From positions 1 to 60,827 of the forward strand of contig CAJUQP010000017.1 of assembly GCA_910588245.1 (NCBI GenBank): 60,827 bases of DNA, given 5' to 3'. Below the pieces are notes generated by a model. That model searched no databases. It saw nothing but the letters and a program-made list of their open reading frames with translations, and was not told where the DNA came from. The stretch comes from an uncultured Muribaculaceae bacterium. Lineage in GTDB: Bacteria; Bacteroidota; Bacteroidia; Bacteroidales; Muribaculaceae. The translations under genes were made by a program, and so were the position numbers. Below are positions 17,983 to 25,721 of this stretch, piece after piece. Each line of letters starts with the position of its first letter. Position 1 is the stretch's first letter.

Positions 17983-19419
17983 ATGGAAAAAATATATTCC
18001 CCTTCAGAGAAAGCATCCGCTCTTTATGAGGCGGTCTATGGCGATGCCCCTGTCGCGGAGGCACTCCCCGCGGCAGGATCCGGACGCCGTTATTTCCGGC
18101 TGAGCCATAGCGGACGGCCGTCGGTCGTGGCTTGTGTAGGCGATGATGTCGGCGAGAACAATTGTTTCGTGGCCCTTTCGCGGGCATTTTCCGGGCACGG
18201 TTTGAATGTGCCCGAGGTTTATGCCGTCTCGCCCGACGGGCTATGCTGTCTCCAGAGTGATCTCGGCGACATACAGCTTCTGCCGCTGCTTTCCACAGAA
18301 CGCCGCATCGGGCTCGCCGAGAAGTCGCTCGAAGCACTTGTCGGTCTTCAGACGGTCGACGAGAGTGTCTGGGGCGACGCTGTCGTGGCCCGTCCTTTCT
18401 CCCGGCGGCTTGCCATGTGGGATCTCAACTATTTCAAATATGAATTTCTTAAGCCCTCGGGCATCGCTTTCGACGAGGAACGACTCGAGGATGATTTTTC
18501 CGCGTTGTGTGATTCAATCCTGGATATCGACCGTCGGCAGTGGGGGTTCATGTATCGTGATTTCCAGAGCCGCAATGTCATGATCCGCGATGACGAGCCA
18601 TGGATGATAGATTTCCAGGGTGGTCGTCTTGGGCCGCTTGCCTATGACGCGGTCTCTTTTCTTTGGCAGGCCAAGGCGGGTTTCTCGGAAGAGGAGCGCC
18701 GTCATCTTCTGTCGGTTTATGCCGGGAAACTCGCCGCTGTCAGGAATCTCGACGCCTCCGATGTGGTGGAGGCCGCCGGCCGTCTGACTCTTCTCCGGCT
18801 TCTTCAGGTGCTCGGGGCCTATGGATTCCGTGGACTGGTGGAGAAGAAGTCGCATTTCATAGAGAGTATTCCGGCAGCTGTGGCTAATCTCGGAGCGCTG
18901 TATGCTTCGGGTAGTCTCGACATGTATCCTGAGATCAAGAATGTGGCCGGCCGCCTGGCGTCGAGCCGATTCGCCGGATCGGAGCATCTCGACGGCTTGA
19001 CCGTCAGGGTGTTCAGTTTCTCATATAAAAGGGGGGGCTATCCGGAGGATCTCAGCGGCAATGGTGGCGGTTTCATGTTTGATTGCCGTGGTATGCATAA
19101 TCCCGGGCGCTATGACATCTATAAGCCGCTGACGGGGCTTGACCGTGAGGTGATTGATTTTCTTGAAGGTCGTGGCGAAGTGCAACGTTTCGTTGATTGT
19201 GCGATTGAGATGGTGCTCCCTTCTGTGAGGAGATATGAGTCTCGAGGGTTCAGGTCGCTTCAGGTTGGATTCGGATGCACCGGCGGCCGTCACAGATCGG
19301 TGTACTGCGCGGAACGTTTCGCCGGAATCGTGGCCCGCGAATGTCCGGGAGTCACTGTCATAGTGGAACACAGGGAACAGGGGATGACAAGGAGAGTGGA
19401 TGCCGGAAATGATAGGTGA
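17983..19419 (+). CDS. AmgK-type sugar kinase fused to a RapZ C-terminal domain
   Basis: Residues about 30-300 are an aminoglycoside-phosphotransferase fold of the AmgK type: the catalytic loop YRDFQSRNVMI holds Asp193 and Asn198, and IDFQGG holds the metal-binding Asp210. AmgK phosphorylates MurNAc/GlcNAc at the anomeric position in the MurNAc-to-UDP-MurNAc salvage route. Residues about 339-470 match the C-terminal domain of RapZ (FSFSYKRG, FDCRGMHNP, TGLDREVIDFL, GCTGGRHRSV at 431-440), the part of E. coli RapZ that binds glucosamine-6-phosphate. The next gene, 40 bp on, is a MurU-like uridylyltransferase, supporting the salvage role. The RapZ part may sense an amino sugar; that is inference. 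Confidence 0.8.
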   Translation: MEKIYSPSEKASALYEAVYGDAPVAEALPAAGSGRRYFRLSHSGRPSVVACVGDDVGENNCFVALSRAFSGHGLNVPEVYAVSPDGLCCLQSDLGDIQLLPLLSTERRIGLAEKSLEALVGLQTVDESVWGDAVVARPFSRRLAMWDLNYFKYEFLKPSGIAFDEERLEDDFSALCDSILDIDRRQWGFMYRDFQSRNVMIRDDEPWMIDFQGGRLGPLAYDAVSFLWQAKAGFSEEERRHLLSVYAGKLAAVRNLDASDVVEAAGRLTLLRLLQVLGAYGFRGLVEKKSHFIESIPAAVANLGALYASGSLDMYPEIKNVAGRLASSRFAGSEHLDGLTVRVFSFSYKRGGYPEDLSGNGGGFMFDCRGMHNPGRYDIYKPLTGLDREVIDFLEGRGEVQRFVDCAIEMVLPSVRRYESRGFRSLQVGFGCTGGRHRSVYCAERFAGIVARECPGVTVIVEHREQGMTRRVDAGNDR

Positions 19420-19459
19420 GCATATTAAAAAGAGAAAGGAAGTTTAATAACGTGAGGAT

Positions 19460-20203
19460 ATGAAAGCGATGATACTTGCGGCGGGTCTCGGCACGAGGCT
19501 GCGTCCATGGACCGAACACCATCCTAAGGCGCTTGTGCCTGTCAAAGGCGTCCCGATGCTTGAGCGTGTTATAGTGAAGCTCCGCGGTGAAGGTTTTGAT
19601 ATGATTGTGGTCAACGTGCATCATTTTGCAGACCAGATCAGGGATTTCCTGTCTTCGAGAGATTTCGGGGTGAGGATAGCCGTTAGCGATGAGAGCGGTT
19701 GTCTTCTCGATACCGGTGGAGGTCTTGTCAAGGCCAAAAATCTTCTGGATCCCGAAGCCAGACCTGTGCTTGTGCACAATGTCGATATTCTAAGCGATGC
19801 GTCATTGCGGACTCTCGTGGAGAAGCATGAGGCGAGCCATGACGTCGCCACTCTTCTTGTCAGCGACAGGGTATCGGAGCGGAAACTTGTGTTTGACGGC
19901 GACATGGCTTTGCGTGGGTGGCATAACATTAAGGATGGAAGATACCGTCCTGAAGGATTTGTCGCCTCAGAAGATCTTCGGGAGTATGCTTTCAGCGGCA
20001 TTCATGTGGTCGGCGCCGAGATGCTCCGGGAGATGGAGTCGCTTCTGGGAAACGGGTCATTCCCGGTGATGGACTATTATCTGTCGGCCCGGCGTCAGGG
20101 CCGCGTCGGAGGCTGGGTGCAGAGAGGGCTTCGCCTCATAGATATAGGAAAGCCCGCGACGCTGTCGCAGGCCGATGCCGTCTTGGACGGACTCGAGGGC
20201 TGA
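19460..20203 (+). CDS. MurU-like nucleotidyltransferase
   Basis: The 247-residue protein is a GT-A nucleotidyltransferase: LAAGLGTRLRP (6-16) and HPKALVPV hold the nucleotide-binding residues, and the Asp in VHNVDIL binds metal. It resembles MurU, which makes UDP-MurNAc from MurNAc-1-phosphate and UTP. RmlA/ManC-type enzymes are the alternatives, but the length and pairing with an AmgK-type kinase favour MurU. Together the two would return peptidoglycan sugars to precursors without the GlcNAc-6-P route. Translation begins 40 bp after the kinase stop. Confidence 0.78.
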   Translation: MKAMILAAGLGTRLRPWTEHHPKALVPVKGVPMLERVIVKLRGEGFDMIVVNVHHFADQIRDFLSSRDFGVRIAVSDESGCLLDTGGGLVKAKNLLDPEARPVLVHNVDILSDASLRTLVEKHEASHDVATLLVSDRVSERKLVFDGDMALRGWHNIKDGRYRPEGFVASEDLREYAFSGIHVVGAEMLREMESLLGNGSFPVMDYYLSARRQGRVGGWVQRGLRLIDIGKPATLSQADAVLDGLEG

Positions 20204-20221
20204 GGATAATATTGCCGGAGG

Positions 20222-20413
20222 TCAGTCAATGTCGTTGTGGTGATATTTCATCCGGTCCGGCTGGTTGGAATTGAACTGGCAGACGCATCCGATGATGAGG
20301 GCTACCACGGCGATTCCGCCGAGCCACCATGTCGCGGATATGCTCGTGGTGAAACAGGAGACTATAAGCAGGATGGAGCCTATGATGTAGAAAACGATTG
20401 ATAAGACTTTCAT
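20222..20413 (-). CDS. Small two-helix membrane protein
   Basis: This 63-residue protein has two hydrophobic helices (about 4-22 and 29-46) and a polar C-terminal tail. No family is recognised. It is convergent with the murU-like gene, 18 bp away. Confidence 0.55.
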   Translation of the reverse strand: MKVLSIVFYIIGSILLIVSCFTTSISATWWLGGIAVVALIIGCVCQFNSNQPDRMKYHHNDID

Positions 20414-20578
20414 AGCACAATATATTAAATAGATGAATCAGGATATGCACGGAGTCGTCCGCGGGTATGCCTCGTCGTGAGGATCTGCGGATAATGTCTG
20501 TTTGCAGGTATAACAAAAGAGGTTACCTATGTGTTTATCCTGGAAATGTTAAATGTGAAAATAGGTTGCATAAACAAA

Positions 20579-20603
20579 AAGGATTGTCTTCGCGACAATC
20601 CTT
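20579..20603 (-). terminator. Terminator of tRNA-Glu
   Basis: The stem GGATTGTC / GACAATCC with flanking A/T pairs is followed on the minus strand by TTTTTG. It begins 4 nt after the tRNA 3' end. Confidence 0.85.
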
Positions 20604-20606
20604 GTG

Positions 20607-20678
20607 TAGCCGATCCGGGACTCGAACCCGAGTCTCCACCGTGAGAGGGTGGCGTGCTAACCGCTACACTAATCGGCC
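20607..20678 (-). tRNA. tRNA-Glu (anticodon CTC)
   Basis: The minus strand folds as a 72-nt cloverleaf: acceptor GGCCGAT / ATCGGCT (G-T at the first pair), D stem GTG/CAC, anticodon stem CCACC/GGTGG around loop CTCTCAC (anticodon CTC, reading GAG), and T arm TCGGG-TTCGAGT-CCCGG. The CCA end is not encoded. It lies between the rpsP terminator and its own terminator. Confidence 0.93.
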
Positions 20679-20684
20679 AGATAA

Positions 20685-20722
20685 AAATGCCGGGAATATT
20701 GTTCGGGATATTCCCGGCATTT
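20685..20722 (-). terminator. Terminator of rpsP
   Basis: A perfect stem of about 15 bp (core ATGCCGGGAATAT / ATATTCCCGGCAT) is followed by TTTTTA on the minus strand, directly upstream of tRNA-Glu. Confidence 0.85.
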
Positions 20723-20821
20723 CTGTTTTGACGATGCAAAGTTAGGCAATATTTTTAAACCTTGCAAATTTCTGCGGAGAAAATATGCGGAAAATTTTTC
20801 CGCTGATTGAGATTCAATCAA

Positions 20822-21361
20822 TTACTCGGCAGCGGCGGGAGCCTCTTCAGCGGCCTGGTTTTCCTGGGCCTCTTTAGCGGCAGCCTCCTCGGCGGCGAGC
20901 TTCTCGGCTTTCTTCTTGGCTACAGCCTCGCCTTTGATGCGGTTTTTCTCGGCCTCTGCGTCAAGGCGAGCCTTGGCGTCTTCAGCAGCCTTGGCGTCTT
21001 TCTTGGCCTGGGCTGCGGTGGCCTCTTTGTCGCGTGCCTGTTTCCAGGCGTCGAAACGACGCTGTGCCTCTTCCTCATTGAAGGCGCCCTTCTTCACGCC
21101 TCCGCGGAGGTGCTTCATGAGCATTACGCCCTCTTTCGAGAGGATCGAACGAACTGTGTCGGTAGGCTGTGCTCCGACTTCCACCCAATACAAAGCACGG
21201 TCGAAGTCTAAACTTATTGTAGCAGGATTAGTGTTCGGATTATAGGAACCTATCCTTTCAATAAATCTACCATCTCGTGGTGCCCTGCTATCGGCGACTA
21301 CAATAGGATAGTAAGCGTAGCCTTTACGGCCATGACGCTGCAATCTGATTTTTGTTGCCAT
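20822..21361 (-). CDS. rpsP: 30S ribosomal protein S16
   Basis: The start MATKIRLQRHGRKGYAYY was chosen because it is the universal S16 N-terminus; the frame stays open for 30 codons upstream but that part has no similarity and overlaps the promoter. Residues 1-80 are the conserved S16 domain (RDGRFIERIGSYNP, RALYWVEVGAQPTDTV). The remaining 100 residues are an Ala/Lys/Glu-rich, probably helical tail, giving 179 residues against about 82 in E. coli. Such extended S16 is typical of Bacteroidetes. Confidence 0.95.
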   Translation of the reverse strand: MATKIRLQRHGRKGYAYYPIVVADSRAPRDGRFIERIGSYNPNTNPATISLDFDRALYWVEVGAQPTDTVRSILSKEGVMLMKHLRGGVKKGAFNEEEAQRRFDAWKQARDKEATAAQAKKDAKAAEDAKARLDAEAEKNRIKGEAVAKKKAEKLAAEEAAAKEAQENQAAEEAPAAAE

Positions 21362-21448
21362 AAAACTTGCCGGTTGTTTGTTTAGGTTATTTGATGATTC
21401 TGCTTCGCTTTCCCGGTCCGGCATGGCCGGGGTTTGGCTAAGCGGCTG

Positions 21449-21480
21449 CAAAGTTACTGCTTTTTTCCCGTTCTTACAAT
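21449..21480 (-). promoter_or_regulatory. Promoter of rpsP
   Basis: On the minus strand: -33 box ATTG (21480-21477), 20-nt spacer, -7 box TAACTTTG (21456-21449). A plus-strand -7 box TAATTTTG at 21499-21506 faces the divergent prfA, so the two promoters lie back to back. Confidence 0.6.
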
Positions 21481-21527
21481 TATTCCGCGCTTATTTTGTA
21501 ATTTTGCAGCTGAAAACTATTTGATTT

Positions 21528-22637
21528 ATGGAAGAAAACCCACTTTTGAGCCGACTTGACGGCCTTGACGCACGATTTGAGGAGGTCGCTACTCTGATCA
21601 CCGATCCTGATGTGATTTCCGACCGTCAGCGCTATGTGAGGCTTACTAAAGAATACCACGATCTGGAGAAACTGCTCGGCGCGGCCCGTCGCTACCGTTC
21701 GCTGCTCGACGGCATACGGGAGGCCCGCGAGGTGATTTCAGCAGAGACCGATGAGGAGATGAGATCCATGGCCCGCGAGGAGCTCGACCGCGACATGGAA
21801 TCGCTGCCGGATGTGGAGACGGAGATAAAGATGCTCCTGGTGCCGGCAGATCCCGAGGATGCTAAGAACGCATGTGTGGAGATACGCGGCGGCACGGGCG
21901 GCGACGAGGCCGCGCTTTTCGCCGGCGACCTTTTCAGGATGTATCAGAAATTCGCTGAGCGTCGCGGATGGTCGCTGCAGGTCACATCGACGAGCCCCGG
22001 TGCGTCCGGAGGTTACAAGGAGATATGTTTCACCCTCTCCGGCGAGGATGTCTACGGCGTGATGAAATATGAGAGCGGAGTGCACCGCGTGCAGCGGGTG
22101 CCCGCCACGGAGACGCAGGGGAGGGTGCATACTTCCGCCGCCACTGTCGCCGTGCTCCCGGAGGCTGAGGAATTCGACGTGGAGATCAACGAGGGCGCGA
22201 TAAAATGGGATACTTTCCGTTCGGGAGGCGCCGGCGGCCAGAACGTGAACAAGGTCGAATCAGGCGTGAGGCTGAGGTATGTGTGGAAAAATCCGGTCAC
22301 CGGCGAGGAGGATGAGATCCTGATAGAGTGCACGGAGACACGCGATCAGCCCAAGAACAAGGAAAGGGCGCTCTCGCGCCTGCGCACGTATATTTATAGC
22401 CGTGAGCGTGAGAAGTATCTCGCAGACATAGCCCAGCGGCGAAAGACACTTGTCTCCACAGGCGACCGTTCTGCCAAGATCCGCACCTACAATTTCCCTC
22501 AGGGGAGAATGACAGACCACCGAATAAACTATACAGTCTATAATCTCGCGGCTTTTATGGACGGCGACATACAGGAGTGTATCGATCGCCTCACTATTGC
22601 CGAGAACACTGAGCGCATGAAAGAAGCGGCGCTTTGA
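21528..22637 (+). CDS. prfA: Peptide chain release factor 1
   Basis: The 369-residue factor recognises UAA/UAG stop codons and triggers peptide release. The GGQ catalytic motif is in RSGGAGGQNVNKVES (about 230-245). GVHRVQRVPATETQGRVHTSA is the RF1 form; RF2 would carry an SPF anticodon tripeptide. No programmed frameshift is needed, which also fits RF1. It diverges from rpsP. Confidence 0.95.
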   Translation: MEENPLLSRLDGLDARFEEVATLITDPDVISDRQRYVRLTKEYHDLEKLLGAARRYRSLLDGIREAREVISAETDEEMRSMAREELDRDMESLPDVETEIKMLLVPADPEDAKNACVEIRGGTGGDEAALFAGDLFRMYQKFAERRGWSLQVTSTSPGASGGYKEICFTLSGEDVYGVMKYESGVHRVQRVPATETQGRVHTSAATVAVLPEAEEFDVEINEGAIKWDTFRSGGAGGQNVNKVESGVRLRYVWKNPVTGEEDEILIECTETRDQPKNKERALSRLRTYIYSREREKYLADIAQRRKTLVSTGDRSAKIRTYNFPQGRMTDHRINYTVYNLAAFMDGDIQECIDRLTIAENTERMKEAAL

Positions 22638-22655
22638 TCAATGCATAGTTCACAA

Positions 22656-22698
22656 TTCATAATGCATAATTCATTGATTGTGAATCATGCATTATGAA
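22656..22698. terminator. AT-rich hairpin between prfA and murB
   Basis: An 18-bp near-perfect inverted repeat (TTCATAATGCATAATTCA and its complement with one mismatch, loop 7 nt), flanked by TGATCAA / TTGATCA arms (22635-22712), lies between convergent genes and overlaps the prfA stop. It is low in GC, so it may be a repeat element acting as a bidirectional terminator. Confidence 0.6.
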
Positions 22699-24477
22699 TT
22701 ATGAATTGATCACGAGTCCGTCGTAGGCAGGATGGATGCGAGGGCCGAACATCTCCTCCATCACGTGGTGATAGCCTGCCTCATGGTTGAAGTGGGTGAG
22801 ATATGCCTCCTCAGGACGCACCTTCCCTATGAACTCCACGGCTTCGTGAAACGACATATGGGCGAAATGTTCGCGAGCGCGCAACGCGTTGACCACAAGT
22901 GTTTTCAACCCTTCGAGTTTTTCCATCTCCTCCTCTGGTATGGTCTTGGCGTCGGTGATATAGGCGAAATCGCCGATTCGGTATCCGAGGATCGGGAGTT
23001 TGCCGTGCATCACGGAGATCGGGACCACCTTCAGCCCGTTGATGAAGAAAGGACTGTCGCCGATCTCGTTCATCTCGAAAGCCGGCACCCCGGGATAGGG
23101 ATGCTCGCGGAAGCAATAGTCGAGTCTTTTGTGCAGGTCGGTGTTCACATCCTCCTTGAGATAGACGGGCATCTTCCCTTTGGCGCAGAAAGGACGGAGG
23201 TCGTCGAATCCTCCCACATGGTCATAGTGGCTGTGGGTGATCAGCACGGCGTCGATGTCGAAGATGCCGTTGGCGAGCGCCTGAGCCCTGAAATCGGGGG
23301 AGGGGTCGATAAGTATGTTCATGCCGTGAGTCCTTACAAGCGCCGAGGCACGCATGCGTTTGTCTTTGGCATATGGTGAAGTGCAGGTCTTGCAGGCGCA
23401 TCCCACCTCAGGCACTCCCTTGGATGTGCCGCTGCCGAGGATAGTCACCGTCACGGATGTGTCGATATAGTTCACTTCCGGGCTCAGCGAGACGCCTATC
23501 TTCTTTCTCACGGTGCTGACGATCCTGTCGGCGAGTTCCTTGACGTCATGGCCTGTCGCTCCGCCGGCATTCGCTATCACCAGGCATTGCTTCGGCCATA
23601 CGGCGGCTCCACCTTCTTTCGCCCCTTTGAGGCCACAATGCTCTATGAGCCATCCTGCAGGGATTTTCACCATGTGCTCGCCTACCTTGTAGTGGGGTAT
23701 GTCGGGATGTGCGGGGAGGATCTCCTCCTCGAATAGATAGCGGCTCACCACGGGATTCTTGAAGAAGCTGCCGGCGCTCCCGGTGACGGCAGGATCGGGA
23801 AGCTTCGATGCGCGTATCCTGACCACCTCCGCGGCCACTTCAGTGATCGAAGGGGTGTGTCCGAGCGTTTCGGCGAGGTTTGCCAGGGGGCCGTAGGTGA
23901 GGTTTGACGCCTCTACAGACGGGGTGAGCCGGAAACTCACGCGAAGCACGTAATATCGTCCTTTCCAGTCATGCTTGAAGCGGCTGTCGCGGTAGCCGAA
24001 ACGGCATTCCTCATTTGTGAAGACCTTTATCTCGCGGGTGACGGTGTCGAAGCATTCCACATTGTGGATCACGTCGGCCGCCTCGGCGCCGTAGGCACCG
24101 ACATTCTGAACCGGGGCTGCTCCGACTTCACCGGGTATGCCGGCCAGATTCTCAAGCCCGGCAAGTCCTTCGGCGAGGCACCAGTCTACGAGGTCTGTCC
24201 ATTTCTCTCCGGCACATGCGATTACAAAGGCCGTGTGGGGGTCTTTATCATATCGCGTTATCCCTTTCATGGCCGAGTGGAGCACAAGTCCGTTGAAATC
24301 CTTGATGAAAAGGAGGTTGCTTCCGCCACCGATGTGGAGCACTTCGTTGTCGGTGAATTCGGGAGATCGCGATATCCTTAGAAGTTCCTTTGCAGAGGAA
24401 TATTCGGCGAAGAGCGCGGCTTTTGCCGGGATGCCGAAAGTGGTGAGGGAGGTTATGTCTTTGTCCTTCTCAAACAT
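22699..24477 (-). CDS. murB: MurB fused to a PhnP-like metallo-beta-lactamase-fold hydrolase
   Basis: Residues 1-340 are UDP-N-acetylenolpyruvoylglucosamine reductase, which makes UDP-MurNAc with FAD and NADPH: GGGSNLLF (about 50-57), YRDSRF, GSAGSFFKNP with the proton-donor Ser, and the terminal SPEVNYI with the catalytic Glu. Directly after, ILGSGTSKGVPEVGC begins a metallo-beta-lactamase domain of the PhnP type with the zinc motif HSHYDH (about 415-420), an extra CxCxxC and DAKTIPEEE. The usual neighbouring separate genes are here one uninterrupted frame of 592 codons. The ATG start was preferred to an upstream TTG 11 codons earlier. Confidence 0.85.
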   Translation of the reverse strand: MFEKDKDITSLTTFGIPAKAALFAEYSSAKELLRISRSPEFTDNEVLHIGGGSNLLFIKDFNGLVLHSAMKGITRYDKDPHTAFVIACAGEKWTDLVDWCLAEGLAGLENLAGIPGEVGAAPVQNVGAYGAEAADVIHNVECFDTVTREIKVFTNEECRFGYRDSRFKHDWKGRYYVLRVSFRLTPSVEASNLTYGPLANLAETLGHTPSITEVAAEVVRIRASKLPDPAVTGSAGSFFKNPVVSRYLFEEEILPAHPDIPHYKVGEHMVKIPAGWLIEHCGLKGAKEGGAAVWPKQCLVIANAGGATGHDVKELADRIVSTVRKKIGVSLSPEVNYIDTSVTVTILGSGTSKGVPEVGCACKTCTSPYAKDKRMRASALVRTHGMNILIDPSPDFRAQALANGIFDIDAVLITHSHYDHVGGFDDLRPFCAKGKMPVYLKEDVNTDLHKRLDYCFREHPYPGVPAFEMNEIGDSPFFINGLKVVPISVMHGKLPILGYRIGDFAYITDAKTIPEEEMEKLEGLKTLVVNALRAREHFAHMSFHEAVEFIGKVRPEEAYLTHFNHEAGYHHVMEEMFGPRIHPAYDGLVINS

Positions 24478-24519
24478 GTCGGAGTCAGTTTTATAAATTT
24501 GTTTTGGCAACGGATGGCC

Positions 24520-25491
24520 TCATTGGCGGAATCTGGTCAGGAATCCGTCTTCAAACCATAGCACGGCCCCGTCAGGGTAGTGCCAGAGGTCGAGCGTCTG
24601 CGTGTAGTCGTGGCCCGAGTCAACCTCCGAGGGATTTCCGAGAGAGAGCTTGCATTCCTCCTTGGTCATGCCGGCTCTCACTTTCCCGCGGCATATGAGA
24701 TGCCACACATCGTCTTCGATCTGGGGATATCTTTCCCGCAAGTCGGAGAGATAGAAAAGGTTGGCGAACGAACGGCTTTCCTTGCCGCTGTAGCCGAAAT
24801 TCATCATGGCCCATGCCGACCGGGCGTCGGAAGTGGTGAACTTCACTTTCAGCGGGAAGGCTATGGTGCCGGGCTCCACGTCGACTATAGTGACGGGTAT
24901 GAACTTGAGTCCGTTTATGCGGGAGCCGGCATCGTCATACCACAGTGGCGACTTTGTCCAAAGTTTTTTCCCCCGGAGGAGCGTCCGGGCAGATTCGATC
25001 ATCTTCAGGTCGATGAGCATAGGTATCTTGTCGCTGGTCACTTCGACGGGGGCGGCCTCGAGGTTTTTACCGGTGTCGTAGACATAGCGGTCGTCGCCAC
25101 ACCGGAAGATGAGAGTCATGTCGTATGAGCCGTCGGGCATTATCCTCCGGTCTGTGCCCTCGAAAACAAGGGTTTTCCCTCTGAGGGCCACGGCGTCGGG
25201 ATCGAGAGGAAGTCCCTCCTGGTTGAATATGAGCAGAGCCTTGTTATCTGCGGCGATAAACTCGCGTCCCGGCGTCCATTCGGAGAGGGGTTCGCCTGCC
25301 ACCGGGCGGAAAAACTCCTCCTCTGCCGAGGGACGGAGTGTTTTGCGGTCGTCGCGCGAGAGCGAGATCTTCTTCGTGCCCTCTATGCCCGTGAAGCATG
25401 ATGTGGCGAGAAAGAGCTGCCCGATGGAGCATAATGCCAGGATAAGCGCCTGCATGAAGCGCCTCGATATTCGGGAATGATTGGTGTCCAA
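24520..25491 (-). CDS. Lipoprotein with C-terminal BamE/SmpA-like repeat
   Basis: The 323-residue protein has a lipoprotein signal ending LATSC (Cys about 32). The middle is a beta-rich region without recognised motifs. The C-terminal 60 residues (CRGKVRAGMTKEECKLSLGNP and HYPDGAVLWFEDGFLTRF) follow the pattern of the SmpA/BamE beta-alpha repeat, where 'GMTkeEvkaalGkP' precedes a strand pair. It is 42 bp upstream of murB in the same direction. Function unknown; an outer-membrane assembly link would be speculative. Confidence 0.65.
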   Translation of the reverse strand: MDTNHSRISRRFMQALILALCSIGQLFLATSCFTGIEGTKKISLSRDDRKTLRPSAEEEFFRPVAGEPLSEWTPGREFIAADNKALLIFNQEGLPLDPDAVALRGKTLVFEGTDRRIMPDGSYDMTLIFRCGDDRYVYDTGKNLEAAPVEVTSDKIPMLIDLKMIESARTLLRGKKLWTKSPLWYDDAGSRINGLKFIPVTIVDVEPGTIAFPLKVKFTTSDARSAWAMMNFGYSGKESRSFANLFYLSDLRERYPQIEDDVWHLICRGKVRAGMTKEECKLSLGNPSEVDSGHDYTQTLDLWHYPDGAVLWFEDGFLTRFRQ

Positions 25492-25662
25492 AACGTTAAT
25501 GCTGTTGTCTGATGTGTGCGTAACAGGAGGGGAGGGCAGACGCCGGATGAATCCTGACGCTGAATGTTCTGTTATTCAATGCAAAATTATGAAAAAAATC
25601 CAAATAGACAAAAAATCATGGCGCAGGTGGATCTGCCGTTTGATTCTTTTTAACTTAAAAAG

Positions 25663-25694
25663 GTTGCCTGATGATCCCTAAATTAGTAATTTTG
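25663..25694 (+). promoter_or_regulatory. Promoter of the NhaC-type gene
   Basis: -33 box GTTG (25663-25666), 20-nt spacer, -7 box TAATTTTG (25687-25694). The ATG is at 25722, giving a very short leader. Confidence 0.65.
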
Positions 25695-25721
25695 CAGTGA
25701 AAATGAGACAATAAGAAAGAA

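Noticed and set aside
21362..21451. Longer N-terminus for ribosomal protein S16
   Set aside because: The extra 30 codons have no similarity to S16 and overlap the rpsP promoter.
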